A stretch of DNA of 64,000 bases from Rhizobium sp. CC-YZS058 (GTDB lineage: Bacteria; Pseudomonadota; Alphaproteobacteria; Rhizobiales; Rhizobiaceae). Where the stretch lies: the NCBI RefSeq assembly GCF_034720595.1, contig NZ_JAYESJ010000001.1:2878001-2942000 (forward strand), written 5' to 3'. Of this stretch, positions 1-9,233 are shown piece after piece (within the stretch, counting starts at the first letter, position 1; each line of letters opens with the position of its first letter). Both the position numbers and the translations under genes were made by a program. Under the pieces are notes generated by a model. That model did not search any database, was not told the origin of the DNA, and saw nothing but the letters and a program-made list of their open reading frames with translations.

Positions 1-152
1 GTCAGAAAGATTCGCCGCCGCAGATCCTCGCCCGCCATGTCGAGAAAGGGATCGGCCGGCTGGATCACCGGCGTATTGACCCGCTCGGCCGAGCGCACGG
101 CGAATTCGGCCAGAAGGGCGGGAGCGAAATCGGGAAGATCGACGAGGCTCAT
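1..152 (-). CDS. hisZ: ATP phosphoribosyltransferase regulatory subunit HisZ, N-terminal fragment
   Basis: The reverse strand opens with ATG at 152 and reads [20 protein letters not shown], then runs off the left edge after about 50 codons. HisZ is a catalytically inactive HisRS-like protein that activates the short form of HisG in the first step of histidine biosynthesis. The call rests on the N-terminal sequence and on its position directly downstream of hisS on the same strand, a usual order in Rhizobiaceae. The 298 bp gap from hisS, filled by a repeat, makes close translational coupling unlikely. The C-terminal part is outside the window. Confidence 0.72.
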   Translation of the reverse strand, partial: MSLVDLPDFAPALLAEFAVRSAERVNTPVIQPADPFLDMAGEDLRRRIFL

Positions 153-196
153 GCGCTGCGCGCCCCAAAGGCAGAGGCTGACGCACCAACGCTAGC

Positions 197-402
197 CCCC
201 CTCTGCCCTGCCGCCCATCTCCCCCACAAGGGGCGAGAGACCGTGAGGCGGGCGCCTGCCAGGAGAGGGGTTGGAGGTCTGCAAGATGCCGGGTGCATTG
301 CGGTTTGCGCGAGCGCCGACCCGCAGACGTCAGACAGGGCACGTAGCGAGCGCCCCCAGCCCTCTCCCCCCTTGTGGGGGAGATGCCGGCAGGCAGAGGG
401 GG
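197..402. repeat. Intergenic inverted repeat between hisS and hisZ
   Basis: Two arms of about 40 bp, 197-238 and 361-402, are near-perfect inverted copies; both carry the core ATCTCCCCCACAAGGGG or its complement. They enclose about 120 bp with no convincing gene. This has the form of the GC-rich palindromic intergenic elements common in rhizobial chromosomes. It would form a long hairpin in a transcript passing from hisS to hisZ. Confidence 0.6.
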
Positions 403-406
403 ACTT

Positions 407-442
407 GGGGGCCGATGGCGCGACGGGGGCCGATGGCGCGAC
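407..442. repeat. Tandem 18-bp direct repeat
   Basis: The unit GGGGGCCGATGGCGCGAC occurs twice in a row and is followed by another GGGGG. It lies just after the hisS stop codon. It looks like replication slippage at the edge of the inverted repeat; no function is visible. Confidence 0.7.
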
Positions 443-450
443 GGGGGTGG

Positions 451-1938
451 TCACGGAGCGCTCCGGGCGCGGTCCTCGGCCTGGGCGGCGAGCATCTCCT
501 TGACCTTCTCGACCAGCGCGTCTTCCGGCACGGAGACCTGGGCGACACGGGCCTCGCGCCAGGCGGCGTTGTCCTCGATCTCGCCCGACAGTCGCTTGCC
601 CTCGATCAGGTCCTTGATCTGCACCGCGCCCGTCTCGCGCTCGCTGGAGCCCTGGATGATGGCGAGCGGCGCGCCGCGGCGGTCAGCATATTTCAGCTGG
701 TCGCCGAAATTCTTCTTGTTGCCCTGGTACATTTCGGCACGGATGCCGGCATGGCGCAGCGCCTGGGTGAAGCGCTGGTAGCGGCCGAGCGCCTCGATGT
801 CACGGTCCATGACGCAGACGACGACCGGGGCCAGCACCTCGTCCGTGCCGAGCTTGCCGAGGTTCTTCAAGGCGGTCATCAGCCGCGAGACGCCGATGGA
901 GAAACCGGTGGCCGGCACCGGCTGGCCCATGAAACGCGAGACGAGCCCATCATAGCGCCCGCCGCCGCCGACCGAGCCGAACACCACCGTCTCACCCTTC
1001 TCGTTGGTCACGGGGAAGGTAAGCTCCGCCTCGAAGACCGGACCGGTGTAATATTCGAGGCCGCGGATGACGGAGGGGTCGATCTTGATGCGATCGGCCC
1101 CATAGCCGCCGGCGCGCACCAGTGCTTCGATCTGCGTCAACTCTTCGATGCCCTGCGTGTAAAGATCGCTCGATGGGTGGTAGTCATCCTGGGCGAGATA
1201 GGCGAGGACGCTGGCGATCGCCTCTTCGGAAAGGCCCGCGCCTTTGGTGAAGTCGCCGCTTTCGTCCTTGCGTCCGGCACCGAGCAACAGGCGCACGCCT
1301 TCCAAGCCGAACTTGTCGAGCTTGTCGATGGCGCGCAGCACGGTCAGCCGGCGGCCGGCATTGTCTTCGCCGGAAAGGCCGATGCCGTCGAGCACGCCGT
1401 CGAAGACCTTGCGGTTGTTCACGCGGATCACATAGTCGCCGCGCGCGATGCCGAGCGCTTCCATCGTGTCGGCCATCATCATGCACATTTCGGCATCCGC
1501 CTGGACGCCGCTGGCGCCGACCGTATCGGCATCGAACTGCATGAACTGGCGGAAGCGCCCCGGGCCCGGCTTTTCGTTGCGGAACACCCAGCCGGCGCGG
1601 TAGCTGCGATAGGGCAGCTGGATCTCGTTGAAGTTTTCGGCGACATAGCGGGCGAGCGGCGCGGTCAGGTCGTAGCGCAGGCTCATCCACTGCTCGTCGT
1701 CGTCCTTCAGCGAAAAGACGCCCTCGTTCGGGCGGTCGCTGTCGGGCAGGAACTTGCCGAGCGCATCGGTATATTCGAAGAGCGGAGTTTCCACCGGATC
1801 GAAGCCATAGCGCTCGTAGACGGCGCGGATCTTGGCCACCATTTCATCGACGGCGCGGATATCGGCGGCGGAGCGGTCGACAAAGCCGCGCGGCAGGCGC
1901 GCCTTGAGCTTCTGAGGCTTTTTCTTCTTGTCGCTCAT
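451..1938 (-). CDS. hisS: Histidyl-tRNA synthetase
   Basis: This 495-residue class II aminoacyl-tRNA synthetase charges tRNA-His in the cytoplasm. Visible signatures are motif 2 ([20 protein letters not shown]), the histidine-specific [14 protein letters not shown] block, the GGGRYDGL loop and motif 3 ([11 protein letters not shown]). The N-terminus starts [19 protein letters not shown], with a basic leader before the usual LPRGF start. The C-terminal anticodon-binding domain (about residues 380-480) is present, so the length is normal for the alphaproteobacterial type. It is upstream of hisZ, from which it is separated by a repeat-rich gap. Confidence 0.96.
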   Translation of the reverse strand: MSDKKKKPQKLKARLPRGFVDRSAADIRAVDEMVAKIRAVYERYGFDPVETPLFEYTDALGKFLPDSDRPNEGVFSLKDDDEQWMSLRYDLTAPLARYVAENFNEIQLPYRSYRAGWVFRNEKPGPGRFRQFMQFDADTVGASGVQADAEMCMMMADTMEALGIARGDYVIRVNNRKVFDGVLDGIGLSGEDNAGRRLTVLRAIDKLDKFGLEGVRLLLGAGRKDESGDFTKGAGLSEEAIASVLAYLAQDDYHPSSDLYTQGIEELTQIEALVRAGGYGADRIKIDPSVIRGLEYYTGPVFEAELTFPVTNEKGETVVFGSVGGGGRYDGLVSRFMGQPVPATGFSIGVSRLMTALKNLGKLGTDEVLAPVVVCVMDRDIEALGRYQRFTQALRHAGIRAEMYQGNKKNFGDQLKYADRRGAPLAIIQGSSERETGAVQIKDLIEGKRLSGEIEDNAAWREARVAQVSVPEDALVEKVKEMLAAQAEDRARSAP

Positions 1939-2141
1939 GAGGATCGAACCTTCGGCAGGCGGGGATCGGGAACGGCGCCTTCCCTAGCCGAAAGGGCTTT
2001 GCCCGGCAAGCCTTGCCGCCGGTCCGCCGCCGGGCTGGACGGGCGGGCTGGGCGCCTGGGTTGAGCGGCAAGGTTGGGCAGGGGGACGGGATAAGCGCGC
2101 CGCGGCCTTTCATTCGCCCCAGAAGGGTCTATGGTGCCTCG

Positions 2142-2501
2142 ATGCGCCGCTTCGCTCTCGCCCTTGCCGTGCTCTGCGCCATCCTTTCAGGGTGGATGCC
2201 GGCGCTGGCGCAACTGCCGGGGCATGAGGGCGGCGCGCATTCCCATCATGCGACCGGTGAAGGACACCACGGCGCACAGGGACATGCGGCGGCGGGCCAG
2301 CCCGCATGCCGCGATTGCTCGGGGCATCGTACCACCCATCCCATGCTCTGCGCGGCCTGTTTCGCGGTCCAGGCGGAGGAGACGGCAGCGCCCGTTCCGC
2401 CAGCCTACAGGCCGATCTTCCCGCGCCCCTGCGAGACGACGCTCGCCGCGCGCGCGCCGGCGCCCCGTGTGCCGCCCCCCAAGCCTGCCTGTCCCGCCTG
2501 A
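2142..2501 (+). CDS. Secreted His/Cys-rich small protein (putative metal homeostasis)
   Basis: This 119-residue protein starts at MRRFALALAVL after an AGAAGGG ribosome site. It has a signal peptide ending near ALA-QLPG, then a His-rich stretch (HEGGAHSHHATGEGHHGAQG), two CxxC-type pairs (CRDCSG and CAAC) and a Pro-rich tail. It is 40 bp upstream of a DUF305 gene. The pairing and the metal-ligand-rich composition suggest a periplasmic copper or other metal-handling protein; it may belong to the DUF2946-like group. The exact family is not certain. An upstream in-frame start at 2013 is possible, but it would place the signal peptide internally. Confidence 0.62.
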   Translation: MRRFALALAVLCAILSGWMPALAQLPGHEGGAHSHHATGEGHHGAQGHAAAGQPACRDCSGHRTTHPMLCAACFAVQAEETAAPVPPAYRPIFPRPCETTLAARAPAPRVPPPKPACPA

Positions 2502-2541
2502 CCGAACATTCCTTCAATCAGCATGGACAAAGGAGACATCC

Positions 2542-2991
2542 ATGTCTTCCAGACTGACGACGCGCGCGGCCGTGGCCGGCGCATGGCTTGCTTTCGCCGC
2601 CTTCACCACCCCGCTTGGCCTCGCTCCGGCCGCAGCCGAGGACGCCTCCCATAATGGTCATGCCATGGACGGCACGATGATGGACGGCATCGCCATGAAC
2701 GGCGATGCCGGCATGGCGATGCCGAAGGGCGACCAGGGCGAATCCAGCCAGGCCTTTGCGGCCGCCAACGCCAAAATGCATGCCGGCATGGCGATCACCT
2801 ATACCGGCAAGCCGGACGTCGATTTCGTTCGCGGCATGATCGCCCACCACCAGGGGGCGATCGACATGGCCAGGGTGGAACTGCGCTATGGCAGCGACCC
2901 CGAACTCAAGACCCTTGCGCAAGACATCATCACGGCGCAGGAAAAGGAGATCGCCGAGATGAAGGCCTGGCTGGCGCGCAACGGCGGCTAA
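2542..2991 (+). CDS. DUF305 / CopM-type periplasmic metallochaperone
   Basis: This 149-residue protein has a cleavable signal peptide (to about residue 33, AAA-ED), a Met/His-rich segment (HNGHAMDGTMMDGIAMNGD) and a C-terminal DUF305 domain with FVRGMIAHHQGAIDMARVEL followed by a helical IITAQEKEIAEMKAWL end. DUF305 proteins such as CopM bind copper in the periplasm and help resistance. The start at 2542 follows AAAGGAGAC with good spacing. The gene is probably co-transcribed with the His/Cys-rich gene upstream. Copper specificity is inferred from the family and composition. Confidence 0.85.
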   Translation: MSSRLTTRAAVAGAWLAFAAFTTPLGLAPAAAEDASHNGHAMDGTMMDGIAMNGDAGMAMPKGDQGESSQAFAAANAKMHAGMAITYTGKPDVDFVRGMIAHHQGAIDMARVELRYGSDPELKTLAQDIITAQEKEIAEMKAWLARNGG

Positions 2992-3014
2992 AGCCCCTCT
3001 CCAGCACAAGGGAG

Positions 3015-3038
3015 GCGCGCCGCGGCTGAACGGCGCGC
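3015..3038 (+). terminator. Hairpin downstream of the DUF305 gene
   Basis: GCGCGCCG and CGGCGCGC pair perfectly around an 8-nt loop, 24 bp after the DUF305 stop. Only TT follows, so termination would be weak or Rho-assisted. Confidence 0.45.
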
Positions 3039-3094
3039 TTCCAGGACAAGGGAGCGGCTTGGCGAAGGCCGGCGGCAAGAAGGGAAGTCAGCCC

Positions 3095-3257
3095 ATGCAG
3101 CGTGTTTCGCGGATTGCCGGGATCATCTGTCTCGTGCTGGGCGGGCTCTGGGCCCTGCAGGGCGTGGGGCTTGTCGGCGGCAGTTTCATGACCGGCCAGA
3201 CGCAATGGCTGGTGATCGGCGGCGTGCTGGTGCTGGCCGGCCTCGGTCTTCTCGGCA

Positions 3258-3280
<23 letters not shown>
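3095..3280 (+). CDS. Small two-helix membrane protein
   Basis: This 61-residue protein starts MQRVSRIAGI and has two hydrophobic helices (about 6-26 and 36-55) joined by a short GSFMTGQTQW loop, ending in the basic tail SFSKRP. AGGGAAG sits 7 nt before the ATG at 3095. A TTG at 3059 would add 12 residues and has a weaker case. The 3' end overlaps the convergent tag gene by 23 bp. No function can be assigned; small integral membrane proteins of this shape are common in Rhizobiaceae. Confidence 0.7.
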
Positions 3281-3908
<628 letters not shown>

Positions 3909-4134
3909 CTGCATCCTCCTCGCCTTTTCGCGCCTGGCGTTCACCCGGCGTCAACCATGCCTGACAAGCTGGCGATAACCCTACCGGAAGGTTTCATCCT
4001 CCGACACCCGCTTCCTGCCCTGCCGTTTACGCTTCCGAGTCCGCGGGGGTGAGAGGTTTTGCCTGACCGAAGCCCGGCAGGGCGAAGGCCCGCCTTCGTG
4101 GCGACGATGTTCCCGAGACGAAACGAGTGTTCCG

Positions 4135-4938
4135 ATGAAGATCCTGCTTCTCCTCACCTCCGCTCTGTCGCTGATCCTGGCCGATACGGCCGCGGCCGAT
4201 CAGCGCGGGCGCTATGGCGACCGGCCGCCGGTGATCGTCAGCCCCGACCTGACGGCGCCCTGGCTCATGCAGCTGGGCGCCGGCGCTCCGGCGGGCGCGG
4301 TCCGTTCGCCGCGCCGCCAGGTGCTGCTGCGCCAGGCGCCGCCCGCGCGCATGAGCTTCGAAGCCCCGCCCGGCGTCCGGGTCGGACAGGTGCCGGCCGC
4401 GCGCCAGCCGCTGTTCAAGCCGCGGCGGGCCCAGGTTCAGCCGATCGGCCTTGCGCCGGCCGAACGGCCGGTGCGCCCGATCGACCCGCAGTTCCTGCCG
4501 CAGACCGTTGCCTATCACAGCGCGGAAAAGCCGGGCACGATCGTCATCGACACCAACAATCGTTTTCTCTACCTCGTGGAGGGCGATGGCCAGGCCCGGC
4601 GCTACGGCGTCGGAGTCGGCAAGCCGGGCTTCGAATGGGCCGGCACCCACCGGGTGACCCGCAAGGCCGAATGGCCGACCTGGACGCCGCCCTCCGAGAT
4701 GCGGGCGCGCGAAGCCGCCAAGGGGCATTATCTCCCCGCCTCCATGGAGGGCGGACCGGCCAATCCGCTCGGCGCGCGCGCCATGTATCTCGGCTCGACG
4801 CTCTACCGGATCCACGGCACCAATGCGCCCTGGACGATCGGCTATGCCGTCTCCTCCGGCTGCATCCGCATGCGCAATGAAGACGTGACCGATCTCTACG
4901 AGCGCGTGAAGGTCGGCACGACGGTAAAGGTCATCTGA
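4135..4938 (+). CDS. L,D-transpeptidase (YkuD domain), first of a tandem pair
   Basis: This 267-residue periplasmic enzyme has a signal peptide (MKILLLLTSALSLILADTAA), a Pro/Arg-rich linker to about residue 125 and a YkuD catalytic domain from GTIVIDTNNRFLYLVEGDG to the end. The active-site block is HGTNAPWTIGYAVSSGCIRM, with His and Cys of the HGT...SxGCxRM motif. L,D-transpeptidases make 3-3 peptidoglycan cross-links or anchor outer-membrane proteins to peptidoglycan, and rhizobia carry many paralogues. The next gene encodes a close relative, so the two arose by duplication. The specific activity cannot be told from sequence. Confidence 0.93.
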   Translation: MKILLLLTSALSLILADTAAADQRGRYGDRPPVIVSPDLTAPWLMQLGAGAPAGAVRSPRRQVLLRQAPPARMSFEAPPGVRVGQVPAARQPLFKPRRAQVQPIGLAPAERPVRPIDPQFLPQTVAYHSAEKPGTIVIDTNNRFLYLVEGDGQARRYGVGVGKPGFEWAGTHRVTRKAEWPTWTPPSEMRAREAAKGHYLPASMEGGPANPLGARAMYLGSTLYRIHGTNAPWTIGYAVSSGCIRMRNEDVTDLYERVKVGTTVKVI

Positions 4939-4945
4939 GCAGGAG

Positions 4946-4975
4946 GGACACGCGGCGGAGGCGCGCCGCGTGTCC
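4946..4975 (+). terminator. Intrinsic terminator after the first L,D-transpeptidase gene
   Basis: GGACACGCGGCG and CGCCGCGTGTCC form a perfect 12-bp stem around a 6-nt loop, followed by TTTGCG. It starts 8 bp after the stop codon and separates the two paralogues into different transcripts. Confidence 0.75.
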
Positions 4976-5143
4976 TTTGCGCAACAGGGGCGGCACTGGG
5001 AACGGATCGGCCGATCACATTCGGCCCTTGCGAGGCGGCTCGGACTTGCCGAGCGAAATTTGTGACTTACGGTTGTCCGCCACATCCGGCGGGCTGCAAA
5101 CAGCACCGGCCGGCGTGGCAGACGGGTTGAAGAGGGACAGACG

Positions 5144-5851
5144 ATGACGATGACAACAGGTTCGAGCAGGGCCAAGCGGCTTCTGGCCGTGGTGGCGGCG
5201 ACGCTGGTGCTCGGCGCCCAGACGGCGGGCGCGGTAACGCTGGAGCGGCCCGCAGTGGCAAACGGTGTGAGTGCCGTGACGCCGGTTGCGGCGCAGCCGC
5301 GCAAGCCCGCCAGCAAATTCTGGCGCACCAAGGTGCGGCTGCAGACGAACGAGGCGCCGGGCACCATCATCGTCGATACGAACAACAAGTTCCTCTATCT
5401 GGTCGAAGGGCCGAAGAAGGCGACGCGCTACGGCATCGGCGTCGGGCGCGAGGGCTTCGGCTGGTCGGGCGTGGTGAAGGTGCAGCGCAAGGCGGAATGG
5501 CCCGGCTGGACGCCGCCGCCGGAAATGATCGCCCGCGAGCGCAAGAAGGGGCATATCCTGCCGGCCTTCCAGCCCGGCGGAATCGACAACCCGCTCGGCG
5601 CGCGTGCGCTCTATCTCTACAAGGGCAAGAGCGATTCCGGCTTCCGCATCCACGGCACCAACCAGCCCTGGAGCATCGGCCAGAACATGTCCTCGGGCTG
5701 CATCCGCATGATGAACGAAGATGTGGAGCACCTCTATGCCCGCACCTCTATCGGCACCAAGGTCATCGTGGTCGGCCCCGGCAACAAGCAGGGCGCCGTT
5801 TCCTTCGACGATCGCGGCGTGGACTTCCTGCGCACGATCTTCGGCGGCTGA
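5144..5851 (+). CDS. L,D-transpeptidase (YkuD domain), second of a tandem pair
   Basis: This 235-residue exported protein has a signal peptide to about residue 30 (LGAQTAGA-VT) and a shorter linker than its neighbour. The YkuD domain runs from GTIIVDTNNKFLYLVEGPK, with the catalytic HGTNQPWSIGQNMSSGCIRM. A 21-residue C-terminal extension (GPGNKQGAVSFDDRGVDFL...) is absent from the first copy. AGAGGGAC precedes the ATG. The catalytic core is highly similar to the gene at 4135, but the linkers differ, consistent with an old duplication. It has its own promoter region, because a terminator lies between the two. Confidence 0.93.
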   Translation: MTMTTGSSRAKRLLAVVAATLVLGAQTAGAVTLERPAVANGVSAVTPVAAQPRKPASKFWRTKVRLQTNEAPGTIIVDTNNKFLYLVEGPKKATRYGIGVGREGFGWSGVVKVQRKAEWPGWTPPPEMIARERKKGHILPAFQPGGIDNPLGARALYLYKGKSDSGFRIHGTNQPWSIGQNMSSGCIRMMNEDVEHLYARTSIGTKVIVVGPGNKQGAVSFDDRGVDFLRTIFGG

Positions 5852-6157
5852 ACCCCGCAGAACGGCAGGCCCGGGCAAGGCTTGGGCGGTAAGTATAAAC
5901 CTACAGTCTTCGCCCGGTTGCCGTCGGGCGGAGATGCAGGTCGGCAGGGTCGCGTTTGGGCGGGCCCGTGTCGGTCGAAACAGTGCTTAAACCGACTGCA
6001 GCGTGTACGCATGAGGACGGTTCCAGCCGGCGCAGCCTACAAAAGCACCGCTGGCCGCCCTATCTACGTCAAATACCGATATTCACACGCGCCGCAGGCA
6101 AGAGCATGATGGATCTCTCCCGCGTCGCTGCATGATTCCGGAAAGGACCACCTTGAA
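5852..6157. other. Gene-free interval with a hairpin
   Basis: This 306 bp interval has no credible gene. CGCCCG and CGGGCG pair at 5911-5930, but no T-run follows. A likely ribosome site (GGAAAGGA) for the NUDIX gene lies at 6140-6147. Nothing else stands out. Confidence 0.5.
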
Positions 6158-6676
6158 TTGAACCTGATCGACAGCCTTCTTTCGGAGGTCCGCCTGATGT
6201 TTCGCCGTCCCGAGCGGGTCCAGTTTGCAGCCCTGTGCTATCGCTTCCGCAAAAAGAGCGCGATGCCCGAGATGCTGTTGATCACCAGCCGCGACACGGG
6301 CCGCTTCGTGATCCCGAAGGGCTGGCCGATGGAAAACCGCTGTTCCCACGAGGTCGCGGCCCGCGAAGCGTGGGAGGAAGCGGGCGTGAAGGGCGAGGTC
6401 TCCCCGGATTCGATCGGCGCCTATCATTACGACAAGCGCATGAGCAACGGGCTCAAACTGTCGGTCATGGTCAAGGTCTACCCTCTCGTCGTCTTCGACA
6501 TGGCCAAGCGCTTCCCCGAAAAGGGCAGCCGCCGGCTCGAATGGATGAGCTTCACCGAAGCGGCCGGCAATGTCGCCGAGCCGAGCCTGCGCACGCTGAT
6601 CCTCGATTTCCAGACCAAGCTTCTGGAAACGATGAAGGCGGACCAGCAGGACCCGCCGCGCTCCGCCGCCGGCTAG
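6158..6676 (+). CDS. NUDIX hydrolase with a variant Nudix box
   Basis: This 172-residue protein is read from a TTG at 6158, about 10 nt after GGAAAGGA; no ATG gives a complete domain. The Nudix region is PKGWPMENRCSHEVAAREAW followed by EEAGV. The REUxEExGU metal-binding half is intact, but the first conserved Glu (seventh position of the box) is Arg. This PKGWPM form is a common alphaproteobacterial subtype, probably acting on dinucleoside polyphosphates or similar nucleoside diphosphate-linked compounds. The substrate is not determinable here. It is a single gene with no obvious partners. Confidence 0.88.
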   Translation: MNLIDSLLSEVRLMFRRPERVQFAALCYRFRKKSAMPEMLLITSRDTGRFVIPKGWPMENRCSHEVAAREAWEEAGVKGEVSPDSIGAYHYDKRMSNGLKLSVMVKVYPLVVFDMAKRFPEKGSRRLEWMSFTEAAGNVAEPSLRTLILDFQTKLLETMKADQQDPPRSAAG

Positions 6677-6859
6677 AGCCGGACCTGCGCTCGCGGGGAG
6701 CGCCTCCCCACGTTCAACCCTTCCAAGGCTAGCGCCGGTCGCGCTTGAGCGCGATCATTGCCGTCCGTTCCGCAAGACGCTGACCGCGCCTCGGCTGCCA
6801 TGCTTTAATAGACCCCAATGATTCGCTGCGCATCCGCGCCGCGACGACCGACAGGACCG

Positions 6860-8356
6860 ATGGCGCATTTTCTGGAAAAACCGACGCTGGACAAGGATCT
6901 CGACAAGCTCTCCCTGCAGGAGGCTGCCTCGAACCATGTGCTGCGCGGCTCGGTCGGGATCGGCTTCGGACTGATCATGCTGATTCTGGCCATGGTGATG
7001 GCGGCCGGCGCGGTCACCGGCTCGCCCGGCGCCATCGTCATCATCGCCGCGGCGGCGATCGGCGCCTATATGGCGATGAATATCGGCGCAAACGACGTGA
7101 CGAACAATGTCGGCGCCGCCGTCGGTGCGCGCGCGATCAGCCTGCCGCTGGCGCTCGGCATCGCCGCCGTGTTCGAAATCGCCGGCGCTGTCTTCGCGGG
7201 CGGGCGGGTCGTGTCCACCATCGAAGGCGGGATCGTCGAGGCGAGCGCCTTCCCGACCGGGGAGATGCTGGTGTGGGTGATGATGGCGGCCCTGGTCTCG
7301 GCGGCCGTCTGGATCAATCTTGCCACCTGGCTGAACGCGCCGATCTCCACCACCCATTCTCTCGTCGGCAGCATTCTCGGGGCCGGCGTCGCGGCGGTCG
7401 GTTTTTCCTCCGTCCACTGGCTGTCGCTCGGCGGCATTACCTTAAGCTGGATCGTCTCGCCCTTTCTCGGCGGTGCGGTGGCCGCTGCCCTGCTCTTCTT
7501 CCTCAAGGTCTTCATTCTCTACCGCGACGACAAGATTGCCGCCGCCGTGCGCTGGATGCCGATCCTCGTCGCGCTGATGAGCGGCACCTTTGCCGCCTAT
7601 TTCGCAATGGTCGGCATGGAGAGGGTCTACGCGATCGCGCCGTTGAGCGGGCTGGCGATCGGCCTTGCCGTCTTCGCGCTGACCTATCCGCTGGCGCGCA
7701 TGGTCATCGCACGCCAGGCTGTCGGGCTCGAAAACCGCAACCAGGCCCTGCGTCCGCTCTTTCGCCTGCCGTTGATCTTTTCCGCCGCGCTGCTGTCGTT
7801 CGCGCATGGATCGAATGATGTGTCGAACGCCGTCGGCCCCCTTTCCTCCATCGTCGCCAATGTCGGCCCCGGCGGACCGGCGATGGCGGCGGCCGTGCCC
7901 TTCTGGGTGCTGCTGATCGGCGCGCTCGGCATTTCCTGCGGGCTGATCTTCTACGGGCCGAAGCTGATCTCGGTGGTGGGCGAGGAGATCACTAAGCTCA
8001 ATCCGATGCGGGCCTATTGCGTGGCGCTTGGCACCGCCATCACCGTGCTCATCGCCTCCACGCTCGGCCTGCCGATCTCGACCACCCATATCGCCGTCGG
8101 CGCCGTCTTCGGCATCGGCTTCTTCCGCGAATGGTTCACCCGACATTCGAAACTTCGGCTTGAGTATGTACGCAAGAAGACCGGGCAGACCGAGTTCAAG
8201 GCGGCGGTGCAACGCAGCGCGGACGAGATCCAGCACCGCCGGCTGGTGCGGCGCTCGCATTTCCTCACCATCGTCGCGGCCTGGGTCGTCACCGTGCCGG
8301 CCTCGGCGCTGCTGGCGGCGCTCGTCTATGCCGTCTTTGCCGCCATCTTCCTGTAA
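6860..8356 (+). CDS. pit: PiT-family inorganic phosphate transporter
   Basis: This 498-residue polytopic inner-membrane protein carries the two PiT signatures, [18 protein letters not shown] near the N-terminus and [14 protein letters not shown] in the second half, plus the repeated ISTTH motifs ([14 protein letters not shown] and [14 protein letters not shown]). PiT proteins are low-affinity, proton-coupled phosphate (metal-phosphate) symporters. The start at [14 protein letters not shown] (6860) follows ACAGGA; an upstream ATG at 6818 would add an Arg-rich, unconserved tail. No PhoU-like pit accessory gene precedes it, unlike the usual rhizobial orfA-pit pair, so this may be a second Pit system. 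Confidence 0.92.
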   Translation: MAHFLEKPTLDKDLDKLSLQEAASNHVLRGSVGIGFGLIMLILAMVMAAGAVTGSPGAIVIIAAAAIGAYMAMNIGANDVTNNVGAAVGARAISLPLALGIAAVFEIAGAVFAGGRVVSTIEGGIVEASAFPTGEMLVWVMMAALVSAAVWINLATWLNAPISTTHSLVGSILGAGVAAVGFSSVHWLSLGGITLSWIVSPFLGGAVAAALLFFLKVFILYRDDKIAAAVRWMPILVALMSGTFAAYFAMVGMERVYAIAPLSGLAIGLAVFALTYPLARMVIARQAVGLENRNQALRPLFRLPLIFSAALLSFAHGSNDVSNAVGPLSSIVANVGPGGPAMAAAVPFWVLLIGALGISCGLIFYGPKLISVVGEEITKLNPMRAYCVALGTAITVLIASTLGLPISTTHIAVGAVFGIGFFREWFTRHSKLRLEYVRKKTGQTEFKAAVQRSADEIQHRRLVRRSHFLTIVAAWVVTVPASALLAALVYAVFAAIFL

Positions 8357-8366
8357 AGGACGGGCC

Positions 8367-9104
8367 ATGAGAGCCAATTTTCGCCTGCAGCGCCTGTTCG
8401 TGGCCGCTCCCCTTGCCGCCGGCGCCCGCATCGAGGCGGACCGCGAGCAGTTCAACTATCTCGCCAATGTGCTGCGCATGGAGGAAGGGCGGGAGGTGCT
8501 GCTCTTCAACGGACGGGACGGCGAGTGGCGGGCGCGGCTGACCTTCCCGACGCGCAAGCGCATCGAGCTTCTGAGCGAGGAGCAGACGCGGCCGCAGCCG
8601 CCCCTGCCCGACCTTCATTATCTCTTCGCACCGCTTAAAGTCGGGCGGCTCGACTATCTCGTGCAAAAGGCGGTGGAAATGGGCGCGGGCCTGCTGCAGC
8701 CGGTGATGACCCAGCATGTGCAGGGCAAGCTCGGCAGCCTGGACCGCCTGCGCGCCAATGTCGTCGAAGCGGCCGAGCAATGCGGCATCCTCGCCGTGCC
8801 GGAGGTGCGCGAGCCGCTGCGGCTCGACGCCGTCCTTGAGGCTTGGCCGCAGGACCGGCGGATCATCTTCTGCGACGAGGGAGCGGAGAGCAACAATCCG
8901 CTGCCGATCCTCGAGACGATCGCCGAGCCGGCGCTGGCCTTGCTGGTCGGGCCCGAAGGCGGGTTTTCGGAGGAGGAACGGGCGCGCCTGCACAGCCTTC
9001 CCTTCGTCACCGCCATCCCGCTCGGCCCCCGCATCCTGCGGGCGGATACTGCGGCGGTGGCAGCGCTCGCCGTGCTGCAGGCCAGCCGCGGCGACTGGCG
9101 CTAG
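8367..9104 (+). CDS. rsmE: 16S rRNA (uracil1498-N3)-methyltransferase
   Basis: This 245-residue SPOUT-class enzyme methylates U1498 of 16S rRNA. An N-terminal PUA-like domain ([21 protein letters not shown]) precedes the knotted SAM-binding domain with [13 protein letters not shown] and [18 protein letters not shown], the family signatures. It starts 10 bp after the pit stop, with AAAGGA close upstream, so the two genes are probably co-transcribed. The neighbour gshA follows after 129 bp, an order typical of Rhizobiaceae. Confidence 0.95.
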   Translation: MRANFRLQRLFVAAPLAAGARIEADREQFNYLANVLRMEEGREVLLFNGRDGEWRARLTFPTRKRIELLSEEQTRPQPPLPDLHYLFAPLKVGRLDYLVQKAVEMGAGLLQPVMTQHVQGKLGSLDRLRANVVEAAEQCGILAVPEVREPLRLDAVLEAWPQDRRIIFCDEGAESNNPLPILETIAEPALALLVGPEGGFSEEERARLHSLPFVTAIPLGPRILRADTAAVAALAVLQASRGDWR

Positions 9105-9233
9105 GCCGCCGCCACGCTATGTAAGTTTGACGGCGCGTTCAAAGAATTTCACTTGCACGGCCTGCCGATCCGGTCCAATCACCCTATCCCGGCCCTTGCC
9201 TTCCAGGGGTCCCGCCGCTGCAAGAAGACGCCC

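Noticed and set aside
271..2064. Long plus-strand open frame opposite hisS
   Set aside because: It is the antisense shadow of hisS in high-GC DNA; composition is His/Asp/Ala/Arg-rich and no motif or ribosome site exists.
4027..5388. Minus-strand open frame across both L,D-transpeptidase genes
   Set aside because: Antisense to two clear, signature-bearing genes; it crosses a terminator and lacks any domain.
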